The notes under the pieces are model-generated. The model was not told where the DNA came from. It did not search any database and worked only from the letters and a program-made list of their open reading frames with translations. The position numbers and the translations under genes were made by a program. 64,000 bases of DNA, taken from positions 124,001-188,000 of the forward strand of contig NZ_MVDE01000007.1 of NCBI RefSeq assembly GCF_002843385.1. The letters are read 5' to 3'. The stretch is from Labilibaculum manganireducens. GTDB taxonomy: Bacteria; Bacteroidota; Bacteroidia; Bacteroidales; Marinifilaceae. The stretch's first letter is position 1. Each line of letters starts with the position of its first letter. Shown piece by piece: positions 9,901 to 18,793 of the stretch.

Positions 9901-10181
9901 TCATTAACTACAATCGTTTGTGTAATTAAGCCAACAAATGAAAAAGTAATTTTTGAATTTTTACCAGCAACCGTTATAGAATAATTACCATCAATATCAG
10001 AAAGAGTTCCGTTTGACGTCCCCTCCTCAATAATAGTCACGCCCGGTATGGTAGTAACTCCGTCTGTAACGTTTCCGGAAACAGTAATTTGAGAGATGGC
10101 ATTAAAACTAAATCCATACAAGATGATAATTAAAACCAACCACCGTTTCACGATACGTGTTTTGTTTGTGTGCTTTTTCAT
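6942..10181 (-). CDS. susC-like: SusC-like TonB-dependent outer-membrane transporter (first PUL)
   Basis: 1079 residues. After a signal peptide (to about residue 30) comes a carboxypeptidase-D-like regulatory domain (VSGNVTDGVTTIPGVTIIEE), a TonB box region (ELDEVVVIGYGTARKKDLTG), the plug (VQVPVTTAAQAITGKIAGV, GGTSITQGSSPLYIVDGFQM, ATAIYGARGSNGVVIITTKS) and a 22-stranded barrel ending SCVLGLNLTF with a terminal Phe. No STN domain is present, so anti-sigma signalling is not expected. With the SusD at 4879-6705 it forms the importer of this PUL. First gene of the leftward operon, with a recognisable promoter at 10245-10275. Confidence 0.96.
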   Translation of the reverse strand: MKKHTNKTRIVKRWLVLIIILYGFSFNAISQITVSGNVTDGVTTIPGVTIIEEGTSNGTLSDIDGNYSITVAGKNSKITFSFVGLITQTIVVNDATTINIQLKEEISELDEVVVIGYGTARKKDLTGAVSSVGGKELVQVPVTTAAQAITGKIAGVSVITQSGAPGADINIVVRGGTSITQGSSPLYIVDGFQMDDGLKNIDINDIESIDVMKDASATAIYGARGSNGVVIITTKSGKKGKTEVNYNAYVSFEKLGSELNLLNTQEYVEYQYEFQTLNGQINNWANVYGGDISNSNFYTGAYDRIQSQYGSVPGINWQDVVFGGTAKMTNHNLNITGSGEKTQYMLSYNYTGQDGLVDKSGYTRNGIRAKINHELRKGINLTFSSSFLGTKLEGGGSLGGLLKMSILQPVTGGVLYTDDQLINTDISDEMQDIDSQYDIYNPLITNDAVTKTKYTRLYTTNASLDIDINKNIKFRTAGSYLWQQVRSESWDDGRTKTAQNNKGPYGNRDNSEKYSWQVTNTLTWKGETGAHKFNVLLGQETYYSESMDLKNTYYEFPENNFGLNDVSMAGQVYSYSSGKSSNGLVSAFSRLNYNFDERYLVTATIRGDGSSKFSKGKQWGYFPSVSAAWRVSEESFMSNMDVLNNLKLRIGYGTTGNCNISNNMYATDYQSGFYAVDNKQVVSLKPGNTVGNPNLKWETTKSTNIGLDVSFFNSRVNLTAEFYNNKSNDLLIKNKIPTSTGYSYQYQNIGSIRNRGYEFVLNTTNIKNDNFKWTTDFNISFNKSKVLAIYGDDKDDYFKQNYDSRIDFLIEVGKPLGQFYGYQYDGVYTTDDFSQNSDGSYSLNDGVPSLKGKIRSSIKPGDVKYKTTEGNTDDDGNPVWSTDDRKVIGNAEPLFTGGIVNTFKYKGFDFSAFMSFSYGNDVFNMNSQRFIGPYLPNQNSLSVMADRFVLVDPTTGKETTNLQQLAGLNPQQHNSDAMWSLNSSNKIAITDALDYYIEDGSFLRINNITLGYTLPTKILKRMKVNSLRFYCTLNNVHTFTKYSGYDPEVSATSNLLTRGIDNSAYPRAKSCVLGLNLTF

Positions 10182-10244
10182 AGAAATACTATTTTATAAA
10201 CTTATTTTTAAGTGGATAAAAAATTATCTGTTATTTATATCCGC

Positions 10245-10275
10245 TAAAACTACGGTCAGGAGTATTCGTATCAAA
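10245..10275 (-). promoter_or_regulatory. Bacteroidota-type promoter of the susC operon
   Basis: On the minus strand TTTG (10275-10272) is followed after exactly 19 bases by TAGTTTTA (10252-10245), close to the TTTG-N19-TAnnTTTG consensus. The expected transcript start near 10238 leaves a 5' leader of about 55 nt. The candidate activator motifs lie directly upstream. Confidence 0.6.
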
Positions 10276-10276
10276 T

Positions 10277-10383
10277 ACACTATTGTCCAAATCACTACAA
10301 TATTGTACATCTCAACCCGTACACAAAAGCACAATAGTCTACATACATGCAACTTACAAAACAATACATTCACTATTGTACAT
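10277..10383. promoter_or_regulatory. Cluster of ACTATTGT-type motifs, probable HTCS operator
   Basis: Within about 107 bp there are CACTATTGTCCA (from 10278), ACAATATTGTACA (from 10297), an inverted ACAATAGTCT (10331-10340) and CACTATTGTACA (from 10371). The first abuts the -33 element of the susC promoter. The intergenic region 10182-10754 lies between susC and the HTCS gene, so this is the natural place for autogenous and operon control. The rest of the interval shows no gene or convincing HTCS promoter. Confidence 0.5.
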
Positions 10384-10754
10384 GAATGATTAAGAACAAA
10401 CAAAACATAAAAAGCAGGGTGGATAGGATGAATCTACAGAAGTATCTCCATCAAAATAATGATAAGTATGTGTATTTTTTGCATCAACAGATTAGCTTAA
10501 ACCCAAAACATGACTATTTTTACAAGCCTATATAAATATCAATCAGCGAATACTCATTCAATCCAATTATTTTTTTTATAATCGTTTTATAGAACCTATT
10601 TGTAAACGCAATATTTACATTCCGTTTGTTACGATACAAACCTTTCTCTTGAACTTTATAAACTGGAATCCAACTCGTATCAATAAAAACGAATAAGAGA
10701 TCATACGTTTACCAGAAGCGTATAAATTGAAGATTTAGCCAAAAATGAAAACAA

Positions 10755-13700
10755 ATGAACATTAAGTATTTTTTTCTTAGTTGCTTTTTATTTATCTATC
10801 TAAATGTAAGTGCTGAAAAATCTTTCAGAATACAAAACTTAACCACTAAAGATGGTTTATCACAAAACACCATTAGTTGCATTCTGCAGGATAAACAAGG
10901 ATTTTTATGGTTTGGATCATTAAATGGTTTAAATAAGTACGATGGAGATGAGTTTACGGCTCTTCAGCCGAGCTATGGACAAACCACCACATTATCCGAC
11001 AGCAGAATAAAAAACATTCGCGAAGACAAATTTGGGTATTTATGGATCCAAACCAATATAGATCATATAAATTGCTATAATCCTCAATCAGAAAGCTTTA
11101 TTAGCCTTAATTCTGCAAATAATCAATATGCAAATATTTACTTTGCTCAATCAGGAGATGTTTGGCTTTGGGGAAATAAAAACGATTGCCTCAAGCTTAC
11201 TCACACCCCAAAAGGACTGGAATCAGAGTCTTTTGGAAATAATTCATTAGGCTCTGGTACGGTTAATTTTATTTCAGAAGTGAAATCCGGAGAAATATGG
11301 ATTGGGACACATAACAAACTATTCTGCTTTAAAGACAAGCAATTGAAGCTACTCATTGAAAATTCCAATTTTCATTCCATCATTGAAAATGGTGCTTTTG
11401 TTTATGTTTTTACCGATAACAACAAAATGTACAAAATAGATAAAGAATCGCATAAAATTACCAATGAGGTAAAGCTTCACTTTCCTATTCACAGTTTGCT
11501 GCACAGCACAGCACTTCTTTCCTTAAACAACATACTTATCACCACCCATGAAGAAAGCTATGTTTTGAATACGCAAACGTTACAAATTCACTTGGCAAAT
11601 TCACTTTTTAAAGGTCAATCGCTTAAAAATGCCTATACTCAAATGGATAACAAAAATCATATCTGGGTTTATAACAAAAGCGGTGTTATTTGGCAATACA
11701 ATTCTGAGCAACATAGCTTTAAGTCCTTTGAATTAATACCACCATCAATTATTTCCAATATTGACATGGAGCGTTATTCAATTTATCACGATTCAAAAGA
11801 TATGATTTGGATATCAACCTATGGAAACGGTTTGTTCGTTATTCAACAAAAAAACAATGAAATATTTCATTTAAAACATCATAAAAATGAGTTTGATGGA
11901 CTTCGGACAAATTTTTTACTATCCATAACTGAAGACCGCAGTGGAAATATCTGGTTAGGAACAGAATATGCCGGGATATCAAAAATAAATTTAATTGAAA
12001 ACAAATACCAATCATTTTATCCCGGGCACAAATCATCAAGTGATGAGGACAATATAGTGAGGCTGATTTATGAAGATGAAAAAGAGAATGTTTGGCTGGG
12101 CACCAAAAGCGGACAATTATATATCTACGACAAATTTTTTTCGTTGATAGCCAAACATCAGATTAAAGGCGGAATGCCTTATATCCTTGCAGCAGATACC
12201 AAAGGAAATAAATGGATCGGAACAAAAGGAAATGGGTTATTAATATTTGATAATAACTGCTTTACAAGCTATAAGACTTACAAGAAAGAGCTTATTAATT
12301 TAGATCTGCAAGCAGATAAAATATATGCTGTCTGCAAAGACTCTAAAGGAAGAATGTGGCTGGGAACATTTGGATTTGGCCTTCTTTTAGCCAAAGAGCA
12401 CAATGGCACATTGGAACTAATCGATTTTCCGGAGTTAAGAAAGAAACAAACCAGAATCCGAACCATTATTCAGGATAAAAACGGTCAAATGTGGCTGGGT
12501 GGAAATAACGGCTTACTTACCTTTGATCCTGATTCCATACTACAAGATAAATCAAAATTTAGTCATTATCAGTTTAACAACAGAGATGATGCTTCACTGA
12601 GTAATAATGAAGTAAAAACAATATTTGAAGACAGCAAAGGCACCTTATGGATCGGCACATCAGGAGGTGGCTTAAATAAAATCATCAAAAGAGAAAATAA
12701 GCATTTGCATTTTGAGCATTTTACAACAAAGCAAGGACTCGTAAATGATATCATACAAGGGATTCAGGAAGATGAAAACCAAAACCTGTGGATTAGTACC
12801 GAAAGTGGTATTTCATTATTCTTTCCTAAAGAAAATCATTTCGAAAATTATTCTTTGTCATCCAAATGGGAAGGAGACCTGTTTTGTGAATCGGCCATTT
12901 GCAAAAACAAAAACGGAGCAATCTATTTAGGCAGTTATGATGGTTTTTATACCATTCAGCCCGACAGTATTAAAAATCATTCAAATTCAGAACCAATTAT
13001 TCTTACCGAACTTTTTATTAACGGAACTAAAATGTTACCTGAAGGTAAAATATCTCCCTTATCCCAATCCATATCTTCAACCAAAGAAATCAATCTTAAG
13101 CACAATCAACATTCTTTTACCATTCAATTTGCGATATTAAATTATCAGAATACGAACAGATACACCTATATATTAGATGGTTTTGAAACACAATGGAACC
13201 CATCAACACAACACAACCAGGCAACCTACCGAAATATACCACCTGGTACATATACATTTAGGGTAAAAGGAAGTAACCACATGGGGACGTGGGGTGAAAA
13301 TGAAACAAAACTTTTAATTACCATCGAACAACCCATCTGGCGTTCAACTAAAGCCATCATACTCTATTTTATTTTGGTGATTGTTATTGGTGCAATTGCT
13401 CTCAAAATAAACAGAAAAATATATCATTTGAATGCCGCCATTCAATTCGAACATCAATTAAGCGAATATAAAATTCGGTTCATTACAAATATTTCGCATG
13501 AATTTCGTACGCCTTTAACCATTATTCGAAGCACAATTGAAAATTTAATGGCACAAAAAGATATGGCGGAAAATATCAAAAAACACTTGCTTTTCCTCGA
13601 TAAAAGCTCAAGAAGACTATTAAGACTGACCAACCAATTTCTTGAATACAGGAAGATACAGAACGAGCAGGCTAAACTTGAATGCGAACCAACCGAAGTT

Positions 13701-15023
13701 GTCGCTTTTTTTGAAGATATTTTTTCCACCTTTGAAGAACTGGCCGAAAGAAAAATATTGTCTTTTGATTTTGCATCCAATCTTCCCTCATTTGTTATGC
13801 AATTGGATAAAGAGAAAATGGAAAAAGTAGCCTACAACTTATTATCCAATGCATTTAAATTTGTTAACAGAAAAGGAAAAATAAGCTTCCTTCTCAATAT
13901 TAATCAAGAAATAAATACCCTTTGCATTAGTGTTTCGGATAACGGCAAAGGAGTACCAAAAAAAGAACAAGGATTGTTGTTTACACGATTTAAACAGATT
14001 TCACCATCCGAACCTGGCATTGGTATCGGTTTAAATTTATCCTACGAAATAATAAAACTACATGATGGCAGCATTCAATATACCGAAACTCCCGGTGGAG
14101 GAGCAACTTTTATTGCCTCTATACCTATTCTTACTAATACCGAAACAAAAGTAATCCGTCATCAGCAACAGGTTTTGCTGCCAACCAATCCTGAAATAAT
14201 AGAATTGGAAAGCAATCCCTTAACTACTTTGTCAGAAAAAGAATTAGAGCGGTATAAGAATTTTAAAGTATTAGTGATTGAAGATGATCCTGATGTTTCC
14301 GATTATTTAAATGACTTTTTGCAACAATATTTTAAAGTAATTGTTGCTGTAAACGGTCTTGATGGAATAAATAAATGTAGTCTGGTGAATCCTCAATTAA
14401 TTATTTGCGACGCGATGATGCCTAAGATGGATGGTTTTCAAGTTATTAAACGAATAAAATCCGATTTTCAAACCTGTCATATTCCCATTGTGATGTTAAC
14501 AGCTTATGTTAGTTCTCCTTACCAACTTAAGGGAATTACAGCTGGAGCTGATGCCTATATCACGAAACCTTTTAGTTCTCAGTATTTGATCATGCGTATG
14601 GTGAAATTATTAGAACAAAGACATACCTTGCAACAAAAATACGCCATGGAACCTGGTGTAAGCTCCTTACCCAATTTTACTGTTAATAAGGACAATGAAT
14701 TTATAAAAGAACTGAATTTGATCATAAAACAAAACATTTCTAATACTGATTTTTCTATTAATGAATTTCACGAGAAAATGTCGATGGGGAGAACCATATT
14801 TTACAAAAAGGTAAAAGGTCTAACCGGTTTTACACCCAATGATTACATCAGAGTTATTCGAATGAAAGAAGCTGCAAAATTATTAACTACCACTAAGCTT
14901 AATGTGTCGGAGGTAGCCTATAAAGTAGGAAGTAGTAATCCTTTTTATTTTAGTAAATGTTTTAAACAACAATTTGGGGTATCTCCTTCTGTTTATATTA
15001 AAAATGGAAGTGCTAAAAGTTAG
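10755..15023 (+). CDS. Hybrid two-component system sensor/regulator (HTCS 1)
   Basis: 1422 residues in one chain. A signal peptide (to about residue 20) is followed by a periplasmic two-propeller region built of repeated DxxGxxWxGT-type blades (residues about 30-760), a Y_Y_Y domain (about 780-855) and a membrane segment (about 865-885). Then come HisKA with His about 915 in ISHEFRTPL, HATPase (NLLSNAFKF, DNGKGVP, GIGIGLNLS), a receiver with Asp about 1219 in LIICDAMMPKMDG, and an AraC-type DNA-binding domain (SEVAYKVGSSNPFYFSKCF). HTCS proteins bind a specific oligosaccharide in the periplasm and activate their own PUL. Divergent from the susC operon, it is the likely user of the motifs at 10277-10383. 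Confidence 0.96.
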   Translation: MNIKYFFLSCFLFIYLNVSAEKSFRIQNLTTKDGLSQNTISCILQDKQGFLWFGSLNGLNKYDGDEFTALQPSYGQTTTLSDSRIKNIREDKFGYLWIQTNIDHINCYNPQSESFISLNSANNQYANIYFAQSGDVWLWGNKNDCLKLTHTPKGLESESFGNNSLGSGTVNFISEVKSGEIWIGTHNKLFCFKDKQLKLLIENSNFHSIIENGAFVYVFTDNNKMYKIDKESHKITNEVKLHFPIHSLLHSTALLSLNNILITTHEESYVLNTQTLQIHLANSLFKGQSLKNAYTQMDNKNHIWVYNKSGVIWQYNSEQHSFKSFELIPPSIISNIDMERYSIYHDSKDMIWISTYGNGLFVIQQKNNEIFHLKHHKNEFDGLRTNFLLSITEDRSGNIWLGTEYAGISKINLIENKYQSFYPGHKSSSDEDNIVRLIYEDEKENVWLGTKSGQLYIYDKFFSLIAKHQIKGGMPYILAADTKGNKWIGTKGNGLLIFDNNCFTSYKTYKKELINLDLQADKIYAVCKDSKGRMWLGTFGFGLLLAKEHNGTLELIDFPELRKKQTRIRTIIQDKNGQMWLGGNNGLLTFDPDSILQDKSKFSHYQFNNRDDASLSNNEVKTIFEDSKGTLWIGTSGGGLNKIIKRENKHLHFEHFTTKQGLVNDIIQGIQEDENQNLWISTESGISLFFPKENHFENYSLSSKWEGDLFCESAICKNKNGAIYLGSYDGFYTIQPDSIKNHSNSEPIILTELFINGTKMLPEGKISPLSQSISSTKEINLKHNQHSFTIQFAILNYQNTNRYTYILDGFETQWNPSTQHNQATYRNIPPGTYTFRVKGSNHMGTWGENETKLLITIEQPIWRSTKAIILYFILVIVIGAIALKINRKIYHLNAAIQFEHQLSEYKIRFITNISHEFRTPLTIIRSTIENLMAQKDMAENIKKHLLFLDKSSRRLLRLTNQFLEYRKIQNEQAKLECEPTEVVAFFEDIFSTFEELAERKILSFDFASNLPSFVMQLDKEKMEKVAYNLLSNAFKFVNRKGKISFLLNINQEINTLCISVSDNGKGVPKKEQGLLFTRFKQISPSEPGIGIGLNLSYEIIKLHDGSIQYTETPGGGATFIASIPILTNTETKVIRHQQQVLLPTNPEIIELESNPLTTLSEKELERYKNFKVLVIEDDPDVSDYLNDFLQQYFKVIVAVNGLDGINKCSLVNPQLIICDAMMPKMDGFQVIKRIKSDFQTCHIPIVMLTAYVSSPYQLKGITAGADAYITKPFSSQYLIMRMVKLLEQRHTLQQKYAMEPGVSSLPNFTVNKDNEFIKELNLIIKQNISNTDFSINEFHEKMSMGRTIFYKKVKGLTGFTPNDYIRVIRMKEAAKLLTTTKLNVSEVAYKVGSSNPFYFSKCFKQQFGVSPSVYIKNGSAKS

Positions 15024-15234
15024 TTTTAGAATAATAACTGAGCATAAACACACTTAGTATTGAGCCAGCAAAATATGCTTGATAATGTTATTTTGATGCT
15101 CTTTTTATATTAGTAGTTCCAAGGCAGCACCAAAAATAATTAGTAATTTTAGTAGCTCATAATTTAGGATCTTTTATTAAAAAATTGATTCAATTTTATT
15201 AAAATGTATTTTTTTAATCACAACATAATTTCAT

Positions 15235-15355
15235 ATGAAACGTCCATGCCAAATCGATTTTGACACACAGGGAGATGATTATTTCAGCATGGTAAGTTCT
15301 CCCGAAACAAGTTCGGGACAGGCTATATGGCAAATCAAAAACAAATTATAATCAT
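15235..15355 (+). repeat. Dispersed ATGAAA-bounded repeat, copy F (hairpin form)
   Basis: Plus-strand copy with ACACAGGGAGATGATTATTT, the hairpin CTCCCGAAACAAGTTCGGGA and the tail GCTATATGGCAAATC. Translation from its own ATG runs into a stop at the end of the unit, so the peptide reading frame is not conserved between copies. It lies 212 bp after the HTCS gene; the intervening sequence holds no recognisable gene. Confidence 0.92.
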
Positions 15356-15443
15356 ATGAAACGTCCATGTATAAAGCTTTCTACACACAGGGAGATGATT
15401 ATATGGTAAGTTCCATATGACAAAAACTTAAAATTATAAACAT
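15356..15443 (+). repeat. Dispersed ATGAAA-bounded repeat, copy G (short form)
   Basis: Tandem with copy F, without the hairpin module, and ending at the ATGAAA start codon of the next gene. The variable segment matches copies A, C and E (TATAAAGCTTTCTACACAC) rather than copy F. Confidence 0.92.
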
Positions 15444-16313
15444 ATGAAATCAACAATCTTATCCATTGTATTATTTGCAATGATCAGCTGTTCTGTAATA
15501 GGACAAAACCTTACCGATGCCAGCTTATTTCTTAGAAGCGACTCTGTTTACACCAATATGATTCAGGAAGAATCCGGTGACTTATACAAAACAATAGGAC
15601 ATCACGGACCTGCTGTTGAAAATGAATGGTTGGCACTTCGCTTGTATTTTAATAATAAAGCTACTTCGATTGATGTTTACAACAAACAAAAAAAAGGTCT
15701 CGAATTAAAGAATGCCAAATGGTATCCTTCCGAAAAAGAACAGAAAAAAGGTCTGGGTGCTGATTATTATAAAGTAGGATCTACAGTTGGACTTGGAGGT
15801 GTTCGCCTTTGGGATGGAGAAAATGTAGTGCTTTTAGCTCCTGTTTCGAATCGTATCGCCACCGTTAAAAAGGAAGCCACTTATTCTCAAATGGAAATGT
15901 TATCAAAAGATGTTCCATATAAAGGAAAAAAGATAGATGTATTGGTTCGTGTAACCGCTTACACCGGAATTCGGGAAATGAGAGTGGAAGCTTTTGCTTT
16001 AACAGATGAGGATGTTCAGTTTGTTACCGGAATTAACTACCACAAAGGACAAAAAGTTGAAAAAGCCGATAATTATATGATTGCATGGGGTTATCATCCT
16101 GAAGATGTAGCTGCAGAGAAAATTCAAGTTGGAGCTGCAATAATGATTAATCCAGATGATTATCTGGACAGAAAAGATGATGGCAAACAACAACTTTACA
16201 TCTCAAAACCAACAAAATATTTAAGCTCTTGGGTAACCTCCACTATTGAAAAAGATAAAAAGATGGGAACCTTTGAAAAATTTAAAGCATACGTTGTTAA
16301 AACTGCAAAATAA
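15444..16313 (+). CDS. Secreted DUF4861-like protein
   Basis: 289 residues with a signal peptide (MKSTILSIVLFAMISCSVIG). The body is beta-rich, with HHGPAVENEWLALRLYFNN near residue 54, GLGADYYKVGSTVGLGGVRL near 104 and an acidic middle region. This pattern matches, from memory, DUF4861, a domain that often accompanies GH105 enzymes in pectin or glucuronan PULs; the reaction is not established here. The start codon is the end of repeat copy G. It is followed by a strong terminator, so this is a single-gene unit or the end of an HTCS transcript. Confidence 0.6.
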   Translation: MKSTILSIVLFAMISCSVIGQNLTDASLFLRSDSVYTNMIQEESGDLYKTIGHHGPAVENEWLALRLYFNNKATSIDVYNKQKKGLELKNAKWYPSEKEQKKGLGADYYKVGSTVGLGGVRLWDGENVVLLAPVSNRIATVKKEATYSQMEMLSKDVPYKGKKIDVLVRVTAYTGIREMRVEAFALTDEDVQFVTGINYHKGQKVEKADNYMIAWGYHPEDVAAEKIQVGAAIMINPDDYLDRKDDGKQQLYISKPTKYLSSWVTSTIEKDKKMGTFEKFKAYVVKTAK

Positions 16314-16322
16314 ATTCTACAA

Positions 16323-16358
16323 GTAAGGGGCCATAAAGCCCCTTACCTTTTTCCTTTT
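16323..16358 (+). terminator. Rho-independent terminator after the DUF4861-like gene
   Basis: A 9-bp stem GTAAGGGGC/GCCCCTTAC with a 6-base loop is followed by CTTTTTCCTTTT. It lies between two convergent genes. Confidence 0.8.
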
Positions 16359-16373
16359 AAAACAAAAAGATTG

Positions 16374-18623
16374 TTATTCCTTTTCAAGTATCGATTTTAT
16401 CGTATCTGCCCAAATTTGATATCCTTTCTCGGTCGGATGACAATAATCTCCAGCTATTTCTCTTGTCAGAATTCCCTCCTGCGTTACTAATCGCGGACCA
16501 ATATCCACTAGTTTAATGTTGTTTTTCCGTGCAAACTGCTCCAATTTGATATTGATTTTATTAATTAGCTGTCGTCTCGGATGATCAGGTTTTTCTTCCC
16601 TTGGAAAAACAGACATTAAGATGATTTTAGCTCCTGGAACTTTAGATCGAACACGTGAGTAGACGGCCATAATTCCCTCTACAATTTCATCAGCCGTATT
16701 TGCCCGGGCATTAGGTGTCTGACTGGTATTATTCGTACCGATATGAATGATTACTGTCCGGGGATGCAAACCATCCAATTCTCCATGATCCAAACGCCAC
16801 AAAACATTCTGTGTGCGATCCCAGCCAAATCCCAAATTTAAAACCCGGTATTTTCTAAACAGATTGTTCCATGAAATAAGACCATTGGCTTTTCGTGCTC
16901 TGCCATCAGCGTATTTTAAATCAGGTGTGCCTCCCCAAAAATGAGTGATCGAATTACCGATTAAAACAATTTCGGGATTGATTGAGTCTTTAATTGCCAT
17001 CACATCATTGTGTCTGTCCCACCAATTGTAACTGTCTTGTTCTAATTTTGAAACTGGTACAACTGCAGTATTACTGTTAATTTCAGTATCCAATACCTTG
17101 TCGTTCATCAATTGCGACAACAATGGTTCCATTGATTGAGCCCACAATTTTGCTCCCAGAGGCGTAGGATGCAACCAGTCAGACATCAACTCATGCTTTA
17201 TTGAACCATCTAAATTTAGAAACAGATGGTTTACATCACAATAGAATACATACTTCCGGTCACTTAATTTGGAAATCAGATCAGCTGATCTGTCGAGAAT
17301 GGCACGATGAGAAGTTGGATTGGGACCATCGTAACTACCAGGAAATGGTCTCAAAAGCACAATCTTGGTTTCGGGCAAACGAGATCTAATCTCTTTTACA
17401 ATTGCTTCAATACCTCCTGCAACCTGCGATGCCGTATGCCGGGTAGGATAATGCTTTTCATCCACATTATTTGTGCCTACTTCGAGTATGATAGCCTTGG
17501 GAGATTGTCCATTAAGAATTCCTTTTTGAATATTCCATAAAATATTTTCGGTTCGGTACCCGCTAAACCCCAGATTTATGGCATTTCTTGGAGCAAAAAA
17601 CTGATTCCACACCTCTTGGTATTGTGTCTTTTCAAAATTGTTAATGATGGAATTACCCATCAATATCAAATCATATTTATTATGAGCGATAAGTTTCAGT
17701 TTTTCAGCCAAGCGCCCGCTGTTATAGCCCTCGGTTGGTATTGTTGCCGGATTAACATCAGTGTTAACCAATATTTTACCGGTTTCAAGAGAGTTTTGAA
17801 TAAAATGCCTCAATTGAAATTCTTCGGCTGTTGGATTGATGTTTTTTCCCGCCAGGTAAATACTGTCTTTTACGACTTTCAACACGGCATGCCCGTCATA
17901 ACCAATCCATGTTTTGTAATAATCGATACAGCTTGTTTTGTTTTCTACTCGATCGTTTTCATTTACCAGCATAAACAATTCAGATTCAGGATTCGTGGGA
18001 GGCATAATTGTTGGATACACAGAACCATTCATGCATTCATCCATATCGACTGGTGAAATAAGAATTAACTTTTCGGGTTGCTCGCCCTTATTCAATCTCT
18101 CCACTGCCTTTGCTGCAAGATTAGCTCCGGCAGAAAAACCAATAAGAACATTGGGAGAGTTGCTAAAACCAAGCTTCTCAAAATTGTTTTTTAAATATTG
18201 ATAAGTACTTAACAAATCATTCTCAGCAAGATTTTGAATGCTTGATTCTGTTCCGATATGATAATCAAGTACTACAACATCATACCCATTTTCAGTAAGG
18301 AAACGAGCCACCTTGATACCTTCTTGTTTGGTATGTATGAAACTAAAATCGCCTCCTGGTACGACTAAAACTGTTCCGTTAGATATTTTTGAACGTGTCC
18401 GAAAAAGTCGGAGCATCGGGTTGTTCAGATGATGAATAATTCCATCCTTCTCAATTTTATTTACTTGTAAAACTTTCTCGCCTGATATCAATAGAAATTT
18501 AGTATTCCCTGTATTCGCTCCTACTTCCTGAGCCATAATCCCCTCTCCTGTAAATAGAAGAACAGTCATTAAAACAAGAATACAAAAGCATGGGTAAGTG
18601 CTATTTATACATTTTTTCATCAA
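16374..18623 (-). CDS. Three-domain esterase: alpha/beta hydrolase plus two SGNH domains
   Basis: 749 residues with a signal peptide. Residues about 30-275 are an alpha/beta hydrolase of the acetylesterase kind, with the nucleophile in LIGFSAGANLAAKAV and a candidate His in YDGHAVLKVV. Residues about 305-500 and 520-745 are two SGNH/GDSL domains of the PAF-acetylhydrolase-like type: blocks MGNSI, EVGTNN and DWLHPTPLGAKLW in the first, IGNSITHFWG, HIGTNN and DYCHPTEKGYQIW in the second. Each domain keeps its apparent Ser, Asn and His. The protein should remove acetyl or similar esters from the polysaccharide so that lyase and hydrolases can act. Last gene of the leftward RG-I operon, 170 bp after PL11. 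Confidence 0.8.
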   Translation of the reverse strand: MMKKCINSTYPCFCILVLMTVLLFTGEGIMAQEVGANTGNTKFLLISGEKVLQVNKIEKDGIIHHLNNPMLRLFRTRSKISNGTVLVVPGGDFSFIHTKQEGIKVARFLTENGYDVVVLDYHIGTESSIQNLAENDLLSTYQYLKNNFEKLGFSNSPNVLIGFSAGANLAAKAVERLNKGEQPEKLILISPVDMDECMNGSVYPTIMPPTNPESELFMLVNENDRVENKTSCIDYYKTWIGYDGHAVLKVVKDSIYLAGKNINPTAEEFQLRHFIQNSLETGKILVNTDVNPATIPTEGYNSGRLAEKLKLIAHNKYDLILMGNSIINNFEKTQYQEVWNQFFAPRNAINLGFSGYRTENILWNIQKGILNGQSPKAIILEVGTNNVDEKHYPTRHTASQVAGGIEAIVKEIRSRLPETKIVLLRPFPGSYDGPNPTSHRAILDRSADLISKLSDRKYVFYCDVNHLFLNLDGSIKHELMSDWLHPTPLGAKLWAQSMEPLLSQLMNDKVLDTEINSNTAVVPVSKLEQDSYNWWDRHNDVMAIKDSINPEIVLIGNSITHFWGGTPDLKYADGRARKANGLISWNNLFRKYRVLNLGFGWDRTQNVLWRLDHGELDGLHPRTVIIHIGTNNTSQTPNARANTADEIVEGIMAVYSRVRSKVPGAKIILMSVFPREEKPDHPRRQLINKINIKLEQFARKNNIKLVDIGPRLVTQEGILTREIAGDYCHPTEKGYQIWADTIKSILEKE

Positions 18624-18793
18624 TCAATTATTTAATTGTATTTGAAAGTTTTACAAAAAATGCTCTGGTTGCAGATCATGCCAGTTTTTTTCTATTTAAA
18701 ACGAACAAACCACCTCTTCAAACATTCTTTGTGAAAGTATATTTATCGAAATTAATTAAGATCTTTTGTAGTAAGGCATCCCCACAGGAATTA

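Noticed and set aside
15024-15234. Terminator after HTCS 1
   Set aside because: GAGCA...TGCTC flank a long unpaired stretch before TTTTTAT; pairing is too weak to support a call.
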